From Erysipelotrichaceae bacterium (GTDB taxonomy: Bacteria; Bacillota_I; Bacilli_A; Erysipelotrichales; Erysipelotrichaceae): 64,000 bases of DNA. Below, piece by piece: positions 1 through 8,235 of the stretch (position 1 is its first letter; the number at the start of each line of letters is the position of its first letter). The stretch spans positions 29,908 to 93,907 of the forward strand of contig JAAYSZ010000036.1 of assembly GCA_012523895.1 (NCBI GenBank), in the 5' to 3' direction. Made by a program: the position numbers and the translations under genes. A model generated the notes under the pieces. That model was not told the DNA's origin. It did no database searches and worked only from the letters and a program-made list of their open reading frames with translations.

Positions 1-16
1 AAAATACAAATGACTT

Positions 17-25
17 TGCTATAAT
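17..25 (+). promoter_or_regulatory. Extended -10 promoter of tig
   Basis: TATAAT lies at 20-25 and is preceded by TG at 17-18 with one base between, which is an extended -10 element. Any -35 box would fall at or beyond the window edge. The tig ribosome binding site AAAGGAG follows at 42-48. The call rests on sequence match alone. Confidence 0.55.
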
Positions 26-54
26 AAGAAGGCTATATTTGAAAGGAGCACAAA

Positions 55-1332
55 ATGTCAAATTGGACTATAACAGAAAAAGAAAATTCTAAGGGTGAGT
101 TAACAGTAACTCTTAGTGGAGAAAGATGGTTAAAAGCTCAAGAAAAAGCTTTTAATGAAATTGCAAAAGAAGTTGAAATTAAAGGTTTTAGAAAAGGCCA
201 AGCACCAAAAGCATTAGTAGAAAAACAAGTAAGTGAAGGCTTAATACTTAGTGAAGCTGTAAATGAAATTGCTAATGATTTATTACAAGAAGGTATAAAA
301 GAGCATGATTTATGGCCTGTAGATAGACCTGAACTATCAGTTAATGCTATTAGTAAACAAGAAGTAGAAATGGTATTTACTATAATAGTAAAACCTGAAG
401 TTGAATTAGGAGAATATAAAGGTTTAAATTACGAAATTGAAGATGTTGAAATTAGTAATGAAAAAGTTGATGCAGAAATTGAAAGAATGCGTCAAAACTA
501 TGCAGAAATTACTGTTAAAGAAGATGCTGCAGAAGATGGTGACATCGTTGTAATAGATTTTGAAGGCTTTAAAGATGGAGTCGCTTTTGAAGGCGGTAAA
601 GCTGAAGGGCATGAATTAAAATTAGGTTCAAATAGCTTTATTCCTGGATTTGAAAGTCAATTAATTGGAACTAAAGCTGGAGATAGTAAAGATGTAGAAT
701 TAAGTTTTCCAGAAGATTATCATGTTGAAGATTTAAAGGGAGCACCTGTAGTTTTTAAAGTGACTGTACATGAAGTTAAAGAAACTATACTTCCAGAAGT
801 AAATGATGATTTTGCACAAGATTTAAATATTCCTGAAGTTGAAACAGTAGAACAGTTAAAGGAACGCATTAAATCTGATATGGAAAATCAAGAAAAAGAT
901 AAAGCTGAAAATGAAGCTCTAGATAAACTATTAACTGAGGTAGTAGATAATGCGTCTGTAAATATACCTCAAAGAATGATAGAAGATGAAACTGATCAAA
1001 TGATTCAAGAGTTTGCACAAAGATTACAACAACAAAATTTTGGATTAAATCAGTTTCTACAAATGACTAATCAAAGTATTGATGATATAAGAAGTCAATT
1101 TGAAATAGATGCAACATCAAAAGTAAAACTTAGATTAGTACTAGAAACAATCGCAGACAAGGAGAATTTGGTTGCTGATGAAGATGCAATTAATGATGAA
1201 TATCAAAAAATTGCAGATCAATATCAAATGGAATTAGATAAGGTCAAAGAATTAATTCCTGCTGAAAGCCTTGAATACGATGTAAAAATGAGAAAAGCTT
1301 TAGATTTTGTAAAAGATTCAGCAATTAAATAA
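55..1332 (+). CDS. tig: Trigger factor (ribosome-associated chaperone, peptidyl-prolyl isomerase)
   Basis: Trigger factor docks at the ribosomal exit tunnel and shields nascent chains; its FKBP-like domain isomerises prolyl bonds. All three domains are visible in 425 residues, the normal family length. The N-terminal ribosome-binding domain carries the signature GFRKGQAPK at about residues 44-52. The FKBP domain spans about 150-240 (DGDIVVIDFEGFKDG), and a helical SurA-like C-terminal domain runs from about 260. The start is fixed by AAAGGAG at 42-48 with normal spacing. Lon follows 40 bp downstream, the usual Firmicute neighbourhood of protein quality control. A short hairpin between the two genes may attenuate read-through. 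Identification is secure. Confidence 0.97.
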   Translation: MSNWTITEKENSKGELTVTLSGERWLKAQEKAFNEIAKEVEIKGFRKGQAPKALVEKQVSEGLILSEAVNEIANDLLQEGIKEHDLWPVDRPELSVNAISKQEVEMVFTIIVKPEVELGEYKGLNYEIEDVEISNEKVDAEIERMRQNYAEITVKEDAAEDGDIVVIDFEGFKDGVAFEGGKAEGHELKLGSNSFIPGFESQLIGTKAGDSKDVELSFPEDYHVEDLKGAPVVFKVTVHEVKETILPEVNDDFAQDLNIPEVETVEQLKERIKSDMENQEKDKAENEALDKLLTEVVDNASVNIPQRMIEDETDQMIQEFAQRLQQQNFGLNQFLQMTNQSIDDIRSQFEIDATSKVKLRLVLETIADKENLVADEDAINDEYQKIADQYQMELDKVKELIPAESLEYDVKMRKALDFVKDSAIK

Positions 1333-1352
1333 GACGCATAGCGTCTTATTTT
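1331..1352 (+). terminator. Short hairpin between tig and lon (attenuator or weak terminator)
   Basis: AAGACGC (1331-1337) pairs with GCGTCTT (1341-1347) across a 3-base loop and is followed by TATTTT. It begins right after the tig stop codon. The U-tract is short, so partial termination that lowers lon expression relative to tig is more likely than full termination. Confidence 0.5.
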
Positions 1353-1372
1353 GACCTAAGGAGGGTAAAAAT

Positions 1373-3688
1373 ATGAGTAAGAAAAAAGAATTATTTGTAC
1401 CTGTAGTAGCCACAAGAGGAGTTATCGTTTTCCCTAATCAGGATGTAATGATAGAAGTAGGAAGAAAGAAAAGCATTAATGCCATAGAAGATGCTATGGA
1501 AAATTATGATGGTCATGCATGGATTGTTTGTCAAAATGATATTATGGTTGATGATCCAAAAGAAGATGACTTATTTACATTTGGAACATTATCAAAAATA
1601 AAATCAATAAGAAGAAAAGAAGGTTTTATGAGAGTTGTTTTTACTGGATTAGAAAGAGCTCAACTTGTAAAGCTTGAAGATAGTAAAGAACAAATTAATG
1701 CAACCATAGAGCTTGTTTCAAATATTAAAGGTGATGATAAACACGAATTAGTTCTTATTAAGAAGGTAATTTCTGAATTCGAAAAAATGGGAACTATCAA
1801 TACCAATTTTCCACCTGAAGTTATTACTCAATTAACAAAAGGAGTTTCAGCAGATACTCTTGCTGATCAATTTGCACAATATTATCCATTTAGTATTGAT
1901 TCTAAACAAAACTTATTAGAAACATTGGATGTTAATGAAAGACTATTATTAATTCTTGATGAACTTGCTAAAGAAAGACAAATGTCTCAGATAGAACATT
2001 CAATTAATAATAAGGTTAAAGAAAGAATTGAAGGTGGACAAAGAGAATATTATTTAAGAGAAAAATTAAGAGCTATAAAAGAAGAATTAGGAGATGTTTC
2101 TAACATTACTGATGATACAAGTGATTTAAGAGAAACAATTGAAAACAATCCTTATCCTGAACATGTAAAATTAAAAGCATTAGAAGAGTTACAAAGATAT
2201 GAAATGTTACCTCAAGCAAGTGGTGAGGCAAGTGTTGTTAGATCTTATTTAGATTGGTTATTAAAGACACCTTGGTGGCAAGAAACTGAAGATAACGATG
2301 ATTTAAATATGGCACAACAAATTTTAGATGAAGATCATTATGGTTTAGAAAAAGTTAAAGAAAGAATTATGGAATATTTGGCTGTTAAACAAATGACAAA
2401 TTCTTTAAAAGCGCCTATTTTATGTTTAGTAGGTCCTCCTGGAGTTGGTAAAACTTCCCTTGCAAAATCAATTGCTAGAGCTATTGATAGAAAATTTGTC
2501 AAGATAAGTTTAGGTGGAGTTAGAGATGAAGCTGAAATAAGAGGACATAGAAGAACTTATTTAGGTAGTATGCCTGGTAGAATCATTCAAGGAATGAAAA
2601 GAGCAGGTGTTATTAATCCAGTATTTTTAATAGATGAAATTGATAAATTAGGTGCAGATTATAAGGGAGATCCTTCAAGTGCAATGCTGGAAGTGTTAGA
2701 CCCTGAACAAAATACTCAATTTAGTGATCACTATTTAGAAGAACCGTATGATTTATCAAAAGTATTATTTATTGCAACTGCAAACTATTTAGAAAATATA
2801 CCTGCGGCTTTAAGAGATAGATTAGAGATTATTAATTTATCTAGTTATACAGAACTTGAAAAAGTTGAAATCGCAAAAGATCACTTAATTCCAAAACAAG
2901 TTCTTGCAAATGGGTTAAAGAAATCTCAATTTAAATTAGAAGAAAATGAATTAATTTATTTAATTAGACACTATACTAGAGAAGCTGGTGTTAGACAGTT
3001 AGAAAGAGTAATTGCTACATTATGTAGAAAAACTGTTCTTGCAATACTTAAAGATGGAAAAAAATCAGTTAAAATTAGTAAAAAACTTATTGTTAGCTGG
3101 TTAGGTAAGGAAATGTATGAATATGGTAATAAAGAAAAAGGAGATCAAGTAGGTGTTGTTACAGGGCTTGCATATACTTCTTTTGGAGGAGATGTATTAC
3201 CAGTAGAAGTTACTTATTTTGAAGGAAAAGGAAAATTAAATGTTACAGGGCAACTTGGTAAGGTAATGACTGAATCAACTGAAATTGCACTTGACTATAT
3301 TAAATCAAATGCTAAAAAATTAAAGATTGATCCTAAGTTCTTTGATAGTAATGATATTCATATTCATGTTCCAGAAGGAGCAGTACCAAAAGATGGACCT
3401 AGTGCTGGAGTTACAATAACAACTGCACTTGTTTCTGCAATTACTAACACTCCTGTAAAAGCTGATCTTGCAATGACTGGAGAAGTAACATTAAGAGGAC
3501 ATGTTCTTGCTATTGGTGGCTTAAGAGAGAAAAGCCTTGCTGCTCATAGAGTAGGAATCACAAATATTGTTATTCCAAAAACAAACCTTAAAGATGTTGA
3601 TGAGTTACCTGATGCAGTTAAAGAATCAATTAAATTTATACCTGTAGATAATGTAGATCAAGTTTTAAAGGAAGCTTTAGTTAAGTAA
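1373..3688 (+). CDS. lon: ATP-dependent protease LonA
   Basis: Cytoplasmic AAA+ serine protease that degrades misfolded and regulatory proteins. The 771 residues carry the LonA order: N-terminal substrate-recognition domain (about 1-200), coiled segment, AAA+ module and protease domain. Walker A is GPPGVGKT at residues 354-361. The protease dyad is Ser677 in KDGPSAGV and Lys720 in REKSLAA, the spacing expected for LonA. The start ATG is preceded by AGGAGGGT at 1360-1367. The stop codon abuts the engB start, so the two are probably translationally coupled. No frameshift or missing residue was seen. Confidence 0.97.
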   Translation: MSKKKELFVPVVATRGVIVFPNQDVMIEVGRKKSINAIEDAMENYDGHAWIVCQNDIMVDDPKEDDLFTFGTLSKIKSIRRKEGFMRVVFTGLERAQLVKLEDSKEQINATIELVSNIKGDDKHELVLIKKVISEFEKMGTINTNFPPEVITQLTKGVSADTLADQFAQYYPFSIDSKQNLLETLDVNERLLLILDELAKERQMSQIEHSINNKVKERIEGGQREYYLREKLRAIKEELGDVSNITDDTSDLRETIENNPYPEHVKLKALEELQRYEMLPQASGEASVVRSYLDWLLKTPWWQETEDNDDLNMAQQILDEDHYGLEKVKERIMEYLAVKQMTNSLKAPILCLVGPPGVGKTSLAKSIARAIDRKFVKISLGGVRDEAEIRGHRRTYLGSMPGRIIQGMKRAGVINPVFLIDEIDKLGADYKGDPSSAMLEVLDPEQNTQFSDHYLEEPYDLSKVLFIATANYLENIPAALRDRLEIINLSSYTELEKVEIAKDHLIPKQVLANGLKKSQFKLEENELIYLIRHYTREAGVRQLERVIATLCRKTVLAILKDGKKSVKISKKLIVSWLGKEMYEYGNKEKGDQVGVVTGLAYTSFGGDVLPVEVTYFEGKGKLNVTGQLGKVMTESTEIALDYIKSNAKKLKIDPKFFDSNDIHIHVPEGAVPKDGPSAGVTITTALVSAITNTPVKADLAMTGEVTLRGHVLAIGGLREKSLAAHRVGITNIVIPKTNLKDVDELPDAVKESIKFIPVDNVDQVLKEALVK

Positions 3689-4276
3689 ATGAGATATCAT
3701 GATGCTAAATTTATTACTAGTGCAATTAATAAGGAATCATGGCCAAAACATGATTTAGCTGAAGTTGTATTAGCTGGCAGAAGTAATGTTGGAAAATCTA
3801 GTTTGATTAATACTCTTTGTAATAGAAAACAACTTGCTTATACAGGAAATACTCCTGGAAAAACAAGGATGTTAAATTTCTTTGAAATTGATAACAAAAT
3901 AGTTTTTGTAGATGCACCAGGCTATGGGTATGCTAAAAGATCTTTTAAAGAATTAGAAGATTTTGGATATTTAATGGAAGAATATTTTGCTTTAAGAGAT
4001 AATCTAAAAGCATTAATATTAATTGTTGATTTAAGGCATAAACCTACTAAAGATGATGTTATGATGATAGATTTTGCTAGAAGTAATAATGTAAATACTA
4101 TTGTTGTAGCTACAAAATATGACAAAGTAAAAAAAAGTGAAATAAATAAACAATTAAATATAATTTCACAAACATTAAATGTTAATAAAGAAAATATTAT
4201 TCAATTTTCTAGTTTAACTAGAAAAGGTTATGAAGAGTTATGGAATATATTAGATGATTTAAGTAGCGAGTCGTAA
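3689..4276 (+). CDS. engB: Ribosome biogenesis GTP-binding protein YsxC/EngB
   Basis: TRAFAC-class GTPase needed for late assembly of the large ribosomal subunit. The 195-residue protein has the G1 loop AGRSNVGKSS near residues 29-38, G3 DAPGYG near 75-80 and G4 TKYDK in the C-terminal half. This is the normal length and motif set. The ATG directly follows the lon stop codon without its own strong Shine-Dalgarno; a purine stretch AAGGAAG lies about 15 bases upstream inside lon, so translation probably depends on coupling. A terminator hairpin overlaps the end of the gene. Confidence 0.95.
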   Translation: MRYHDAKFITSAINKESWPKHDLAEVVLAGRSNVGKSSLINTLCNRKQLAYTGNTPGKTRMLNFFEIDNKIVFVDAPGYGYAKRSFKELEDFGYLMEEYFALRDNLKALILIVDLRHKPTKDDVMMIDFARSNNVNTIVVATKYDKVKKSEINKQLNIISQTLNVNKENIIQFSSLTRKGYEELWNILDDLSSES

Positions 4277-4290
4277 AGGCTCGCTTTTAT
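4264..4290 (+). terminator. Rho-independent terminator of tig-lon-engB
   Basis: AGCGAG and CTCGCT form a GC-rich stem around a 9-base loop that contains the engB stop codon, followed by TTTTAT. It separates the engB operon from the T-box-controlled valS unit. Confidence 0.7.
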
Positions 4291-4293
4291 CAA

Positions 4294-4321
4294 TTGAACA
4301 TTTATAATTATTTGGTATAAT
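4294..4321 (+). promoter_or_regulatory. Sigma-A-type promoter of the valS leader
   Basis: TTGAAC at 4294-4299 and a perfect TATAAT at 4316-4321 are separated by 16 bases. The T-box leader begins just downstream, consistent with a transcript starting near 4328. Confidence 0.6.
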
Positions 4322-4330
4322 GATTTTATT

Positions 4331-4540
4331 CGATGAAGAGAAGGAGTAAATAAGTAATTATTTATAGAGAACTATAGTTTGGTGGAATATAGTATTAATG
4401 CTTATTGAAGGTAGTCTTGGAGAAATTAATTTGAACTAATAGTAGAATTAATCGTAATACTGCGTTAAAGTATTGAGGCAATTATATTGCGAAAAAAGGT
4501 GGTACCACGAATATTTCGTCCTTTATGGACGTTTTTTTTA
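4331..4540 (+). promoter_or_regulatory. T-box riboswitch leader controlling valS
   Basis: The leader starts with the conserved GAAGAGAAGGAG segment of stem I (near 4335) and carries the diagnostic T-box sequence AAGGTGGTACCACG at about 4497-4509. It ends in a terminator stem, CGTCC/GGACG near 4518-4531, followed by a run of T. In this family uncharged tRNA pairs with a specifier codon in stem I and with the T-box bulge, which blocks the terminator. The specifier region reads GGTAGTC near 4410, so a Val codon GTA or GTC fits; which one is used cannot be settled without folding. The downstream gene is valS, which agrees. Confidence 0.92.
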
Positions 4541-4554
4541 TGAAGGGAGAACTC

Positions 4555-7158
4555 ATGAAAATTTTAGATACAAAATATGATCATAAAAAAGTTGAAAAAG
4601 GTCAATATCAAAGATGGTTAGATATTGGTTGTTTTAAAGCAGGGGAAGATACTAGCAAAGAACCATATTGTATAGTTATACCTCCACCAAATGTTACAGG
4701 GAAACTACATTTAGGGCATGCTTGGGATAATACATTACAAGATATAATTACTAGATATAAAAGATTGAAAGGTTACGATGTTCTTTATTTGCCAGGTATG
4801 GATCATGCAGGTATTGCAACTCAAGCAAAGGTAGAAGAAAAACTAAGAGAACAAGGAATCTCTAAATATGATATTGGAAGAGAAGAATTTTTAAAGGTTT
4901 CTTGGCAATGGAAAGAAGAATATGCTGGACATATTAGAGAACAATGGGAAGCAATGGGTGTTGGTTTAGATTATTCTAGAGAAAGATTTACCCTTGATGC
5001 TGGATTAAATAAAGCAGTTAATAAAGTCTTTGTGGACTTATATAATGACGGATTAATTTATAGGGATTATAGAATTATAAATTGGGATCCTGTCGCAAAA
5101 ACCGCTTTAAGTAATATTGAAGTTATTCATCAAGATGATCCTGGAAAAATGTATTATTTTAACTATAAAGTAAAAGAAACAGATGATAGTTTTACTGTAG
5201 CTACAACAAGGCCTGAAACAATGTTTGGGGATGTTTGTGTTGTAGTTAACCCTAAAGATGAAAGATATAAACATTTAATTGGTTTGCATGCAATTAATCC
5301 AGCAAATCATGAAGAAATTAAAATTATAGCTGATGATTATGTAGATATGGAATTTGGAACTGGCGCAATGAAATGTACACCAGCTCATGACCCTAATGAT
5401 TTTGAAATAGCTGAAAGACATAATCTAGAAAAACCAATTTGTATGAATTTAGATGCTACTATGAATAAGCTTGCTAAAGAATATGAAGGTTTAGATAGGT
5501 TTGAGTGTAGAGAAAGACTTACTAAAAGAATTAAAGAAGAGGGTAATTTAATTAAAATTGAAGATATAGTTCATCCTGTAGGACACTCTGAAAGAACTAA
5601 TGCTGTAATTGAACCATATTTATCAATGCAATGGTTTGTAAAAATGAAACCACTAGCTGATGAAGTTTTAAAATATCAAGAAGATCCCAATGAAAAAATA
5701 AACTTTTATCCAGCTAGATTTGAAAGAACATTTAATCAATGGTTAGAAAATATTGAAGATTGGTGTATTTCAAGACAATTATGGTGGGGACATAGAATAC
5801 CTGCATACTATCATAAAGAAACAAATGAAGTATATGTTGGATTAACTCCACCAAAAGATATAGAAAATTATGTTCAAGATGAAGATGTACTAGATACATG
5901 GTTTTCAAGTGCATTATGGCCATTTAGTACTTTAGGATGGCCTGAAAACACTGATGATTTAAACAGATATTATCCAACATCATGTATGGTAACTGGATAT
6001 GATATTATCTTTTTCTGGGTTGCTAGAATGGCAGTTCAAGGAAGATATTTCACAAAAACATACCCATTTAAAGATTGTTTAATCCATGGTTTAACAAGGG
6101 ATTATCAAGGAAGAAAAATGTCTAAATCTTTAGGAAATGGTATTGATCCAATGGATGTTAAAGAACAATATGGTGCAGATTCATTAAGATTTTTCTTAAG
6201 TACAAATTCAACACCTGGACAAGATTTAAGATATATAGAAGAAAAAGTTGAATCAACTTGGAATTTTATTAATAAACTTTGGAATGCTTCTAGGTTTGTA
6301 ATGTTAAATTTACTTGAAGAATTTGATTATGATAATTATGATATTGCTAATTTAAGTAATATTGATAAATGGATTATTTCTAAGTTAAATAAAACAATAG
6401 AAATAGTTACTGAAAATATGGATAAATATGAATTTACAATAGTAGGAAGTGAACTTTACAATTTTGTGTGGAATGATTTCTGTAGTTGGTATATAGAACT
6501 ATGCAAAACTGAATTAAATAGTGACTATAAAGATGGTGCAATTTATACACTACATACTGTATTAAATGCAATATTAAAACTATTACATCCATTTATGCCT
6601 TTTGTAACAGAAAAAATATATTTAGGTTTAAATCCTAGTGAAGAAACTATTGTAACTTCAAAATATCCTAAAATAATTGAAATTAAAGAATTTGATTTAA
6701 ACGAAATTGAACAACTAATTGATGTTATTAAATCATTGAGAGAAATTAAAGTTGAAAATGATTTAAAACCTTCCGCAAATATTGATTTTATTGTCAAAGA
6801 TAATGATGATAATATAATTAACCCCAGCTTAGTTAATAAAGAAATAGTTAGTAAAATGGCTAGATCAAAATGGGCATCAAGTATAGATGGAGAACTAAGT
6901 ATAAGACCAATAATTAATGGAAAGTTATGTGTTTTAAGTAGTCAATTAATTGATAAAGAGACTGAGATATTAAAGCTTTCTAAAGAAAAAGAAAGACTTG
7001 AAAGTGAAATTAATAGAAGTAATAAAATGCTTGGTAATGAAAATTTTATTAGTAAGGCTCCTAAAGCTAAGGTTGATGAAGAAAAAAGCAAACTTGTTAA
7101 TTATAAACGTGAGTATGATATTGTTTTAAATAGGCTTAATGAACTTAAAAAACTTTAA
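4555..7158 (+). CDS. valS: Valyl-tRNA synthetase
   Basis: Class Ia synthetase that charges tRNA-Val and edits misactivated threonine. The 867-residue protein has the HIGH-type motif HLGH at residues 52-55, the KMSKS motif at 521-525, a CP1 editing domain between them, an anticodon-binding domain and the C-terminal coiled coil (about 800-867) typical of ValRS. The ATG at 4555 is chosen because AAGGGAG at 4543-4549 precedes it at normal spacing. An upstream in-frame ATG at 4525 lies inside the terminator stem of the T-box and is unlikely to be used. Transcription is controlled by the T-box leader. Confidence 0.97.
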   Translation: MKILDTKYDHKKVEKGQYQRWLDIGCFKAGEDTSKEPYCIVIPPPNVTGKLHLGHAWDNTLQDIITRYKRLKGYDVLYLPGMDHAGIATQAKVEEKLREQGISKYDIGREEFLKVSWQWKEEYAGHIREQWEAMGVGLDYSRERFTLDAGLNKAVNKVFVDLYNDGLIYRDYRIINWDPVAKTALSNIEVIHQDDPGKMYYFNYKVKETDDSFTVATTRPETMFGDVCVVVNPKDERYKHLIGLHAINPANHEEIKIIADDYVDMEFGTGAMKCTPAHDPNDFEIAERHNLEKPICMNLDATMNKLAKEYEGLDRFECRERLTKRIKEEGNLIKIEDIVHPVGHSERTNAVIEPYLSMQWFVKMKPLADEVLKYQEDPNEKINFYPARFERTFNQWLENIEDWCISRQLWWGHRIPAYYHKETNEVYVGLTPPKDIENYVQDEDVLDTWFSSALWPFSTLGWPENTDDLNRYYPTSCMVTGYDIIFFWVARMAVQGRYFTKTYPFKDCLIHGLTRDYQGRKMSKSLGNGIDPMDVKEQYGADSLRFFLSTNSTPGQDLRYIEEKVESTWNFINKLWNASRFVMLNLLEEFDYDNYDIANLSNIDKWIISKLNKTIEIVTENMDKYEFTIVGSELYNFVWNDFCSWYIELCKTELNSDYKDGAIYTLHTVLNAILKLLHPFMPFVTEKIYLGLNPSEETIVTSKYPKIIEIKEFDLNEIEQLIDVIKSLREIKVENDLKPSANIDFIVKDNDDNIINPSLVNKEIVSKMARSKWASSIDGELSIRPIINGKLCVLSSQLIDKETEILKLSKEKERLESEINRSNKMLGNENFISKAPKAKVDEEKSKLVNYKREYDIVLNRLNELKKL

Positions 7159-7177
7159 AGATAATTGTATATTTGTT

Positions 7178-7214
7178 AAAATCAAAGTAGATAATTGCTA
7201 CTTTGATTTTGTTT
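7178..7214 (+). terminator. Rho-independent terminator of valS
   Basis: A 13-bp perfect inverted repeat, AAAATCAAAGTAG (7178-7190) and CTACTTTGATTTT (7198-7210), is followed by GTTT. It lies between valS and the hydrolase gene and overlaps the region just upstream of that gene's ribosome binding site. Confidence 0.7.
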
Positions 7215-7227
7215 AGGAGAAGATAAG

Positions 7228-8151
7228 ATGAAAAAGAAAAATGATTTATTATTAGCATCAATAGGAATTAGTGCTATAAGTGCTATCGGTGTTAGCGTAG
7301 GGGTATTAGCTTATAGTTACAACTATTTTAGAAAAAAGTTTGATTCATATTATGGTAAAAATGAACTAGATTCAATAGAAGATGTACCTTATGATTACCA
7401 ATGGTTAAATGAATATAAAACAAAAGAATTGACTATTAATTCATTTGATAACTTGAAACTCTATGGTTTATCAATTAAAGCAAACAAGAAAACAAATAAA
7501 TGGGTAATAATGGTTCATGGTTATAAATCATTAGGAATGATGATGATAAATAGAGCTCATGAATTTGTAAAAGAAGGATTTAATGTTTTACTTATTGATC
7601 AAAGATGTTGTGGTAAATCTGAAGGAAGATACATTACCTATGGATGGTTAGAACACTATGATGTATTAGATTGGATTAATTTAATAGTTAATAAAGATAA
7701 AGATGCAAAAATTGTTTTATATGGTTTTTCTTTAGGTGGTGCAACTGTTATGAATGTTGCTGGAGAATATTTAGTTGATAATGTAAAATGCATTATTGAA
7801 GATGCAGGATATAGTAGTTTGAAAGATATCTTAGCTTATCAAAGAAATAAAAAATATAAATCAAAAGGAATATTTGTTGTTCCTGGATTAGATTATTTGT
7901 TAAAGTCTAAATGTGGCATTAGTATAAATGATGCAAATAGTTTAAGACAATTACAACAATCTGTTACTCCAATAATGTTTATACATGGTGAAGAAGATAA
8001 AAATGTTCCTTATGAAATGGTATTTGATAATTATTATGCATGTAATTCTGAAAAAGAATTATTCACTGTATCAAATGCAAATCACTATGAAACAATAGAT
8101 AATAAATATTATTATGAAAGAATATTTAGGTTTATTGATCGTTTTATCTAA
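7228..8151 (+). CDS. Membrane-anchored alpha/beta hydrolase
   Basis: A 307-residue alpha/beta-hydrolase-fold protein with an N-terminal hydrophobic segment at about residues 8-30, probably a membrane anchor or uncleaved signal. The catalytic triad can be read directly: Ser168 in the nucleophile elbow GFSLGG, Asp257 in HGEEDKNVP and His286 in NANHYE. The oxyanion-side motif VHGYKS is near residue 91. The pattern fits the YqkD-like/serine aminopeptidase S33 group, whose substrates are mostly unknown; an esterase, peptidase or lipase role is possible. AGGAGAAG precedes the ATG. It stands alone between two terminator-like structures. Fold assignment is firm, substrate unknown. Confidence 0.85.
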   Translation: MKKKNDLLLASIGISAISAIGVSVGVLAYSYNYFRKKFDSYYGKNELDSIEDVPYDYQWLNEYKTKELTINSFDNLKLYGLSIKANKKTNKWVIMVHGYKSLGMMMINRAHEFVKEGFNVLLIDQRCCGKSEGRYITYGWLEHYDVLDWINLIVNKDKDAKIVLYGFSLGGATVMNVAGEYLVDNVKCIIEDAGYSSLKDILAYQRNKKYKSKGIFVVPGLDYLLKSKCGISINDANSLRQLQQSVTPIMFIHGEEDKNVPYEMVFDNYYACNSEKELFTVSNANHYETIDNKYYYERIFRFIDRFI

Positions 8152-8156
8152 GATTT

Positions 8157-8203
8157 TGAAAACGCTTAATCAACTTGTGATTAAGCGTTGAATAGATTAT
8201 AAT
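8157..8203 (+). promoter_or_regulatory. ppdK promoter overlapped by a 12-bp inverted repeat and a cre-like box
   Basis: TTGTGA (8175-8180) and TATAAT (8198-8203) are spaced by 17 bases, a good vegetative promoter. A perfect inverted repeat AACGCTTAATCA / TGATTAAGCGTT spans 8161-8189 and covers the -35 box. The upstream part, TGAAAACGCTTAAT at 8157-8170, matches the CcpA cre consensus TGWAARCGYTWNCW at 13 of 14 positions. The repeat lacks a T-run on the + strand, so it reads better as an operator than as a terminator. Regulator identity is inferred. Confidence 0.55.
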
Positions 8204-8235
8204 AATTTTAGTAATTTAAGAGCAAAGGAGAGTAT

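Noticed and set aside
4525..4554. Upstream in-frame ATG of valS giving ten extra residues
   Set aside because: It lies inside the terminator stem of the T-box and has no ribosome binding site. The ATG at 4555 has AAGGGAG at proper spacing.
8161..8189. Perfect inverted repeat read as a terminator of the hydrolase gene
   Set aside because: No T-run follows on the + strand, and the repeat overlaps the ppdK -35 box, so an operator is more likely. A T-rich side exists only on the minus strand, where no gene needs it.
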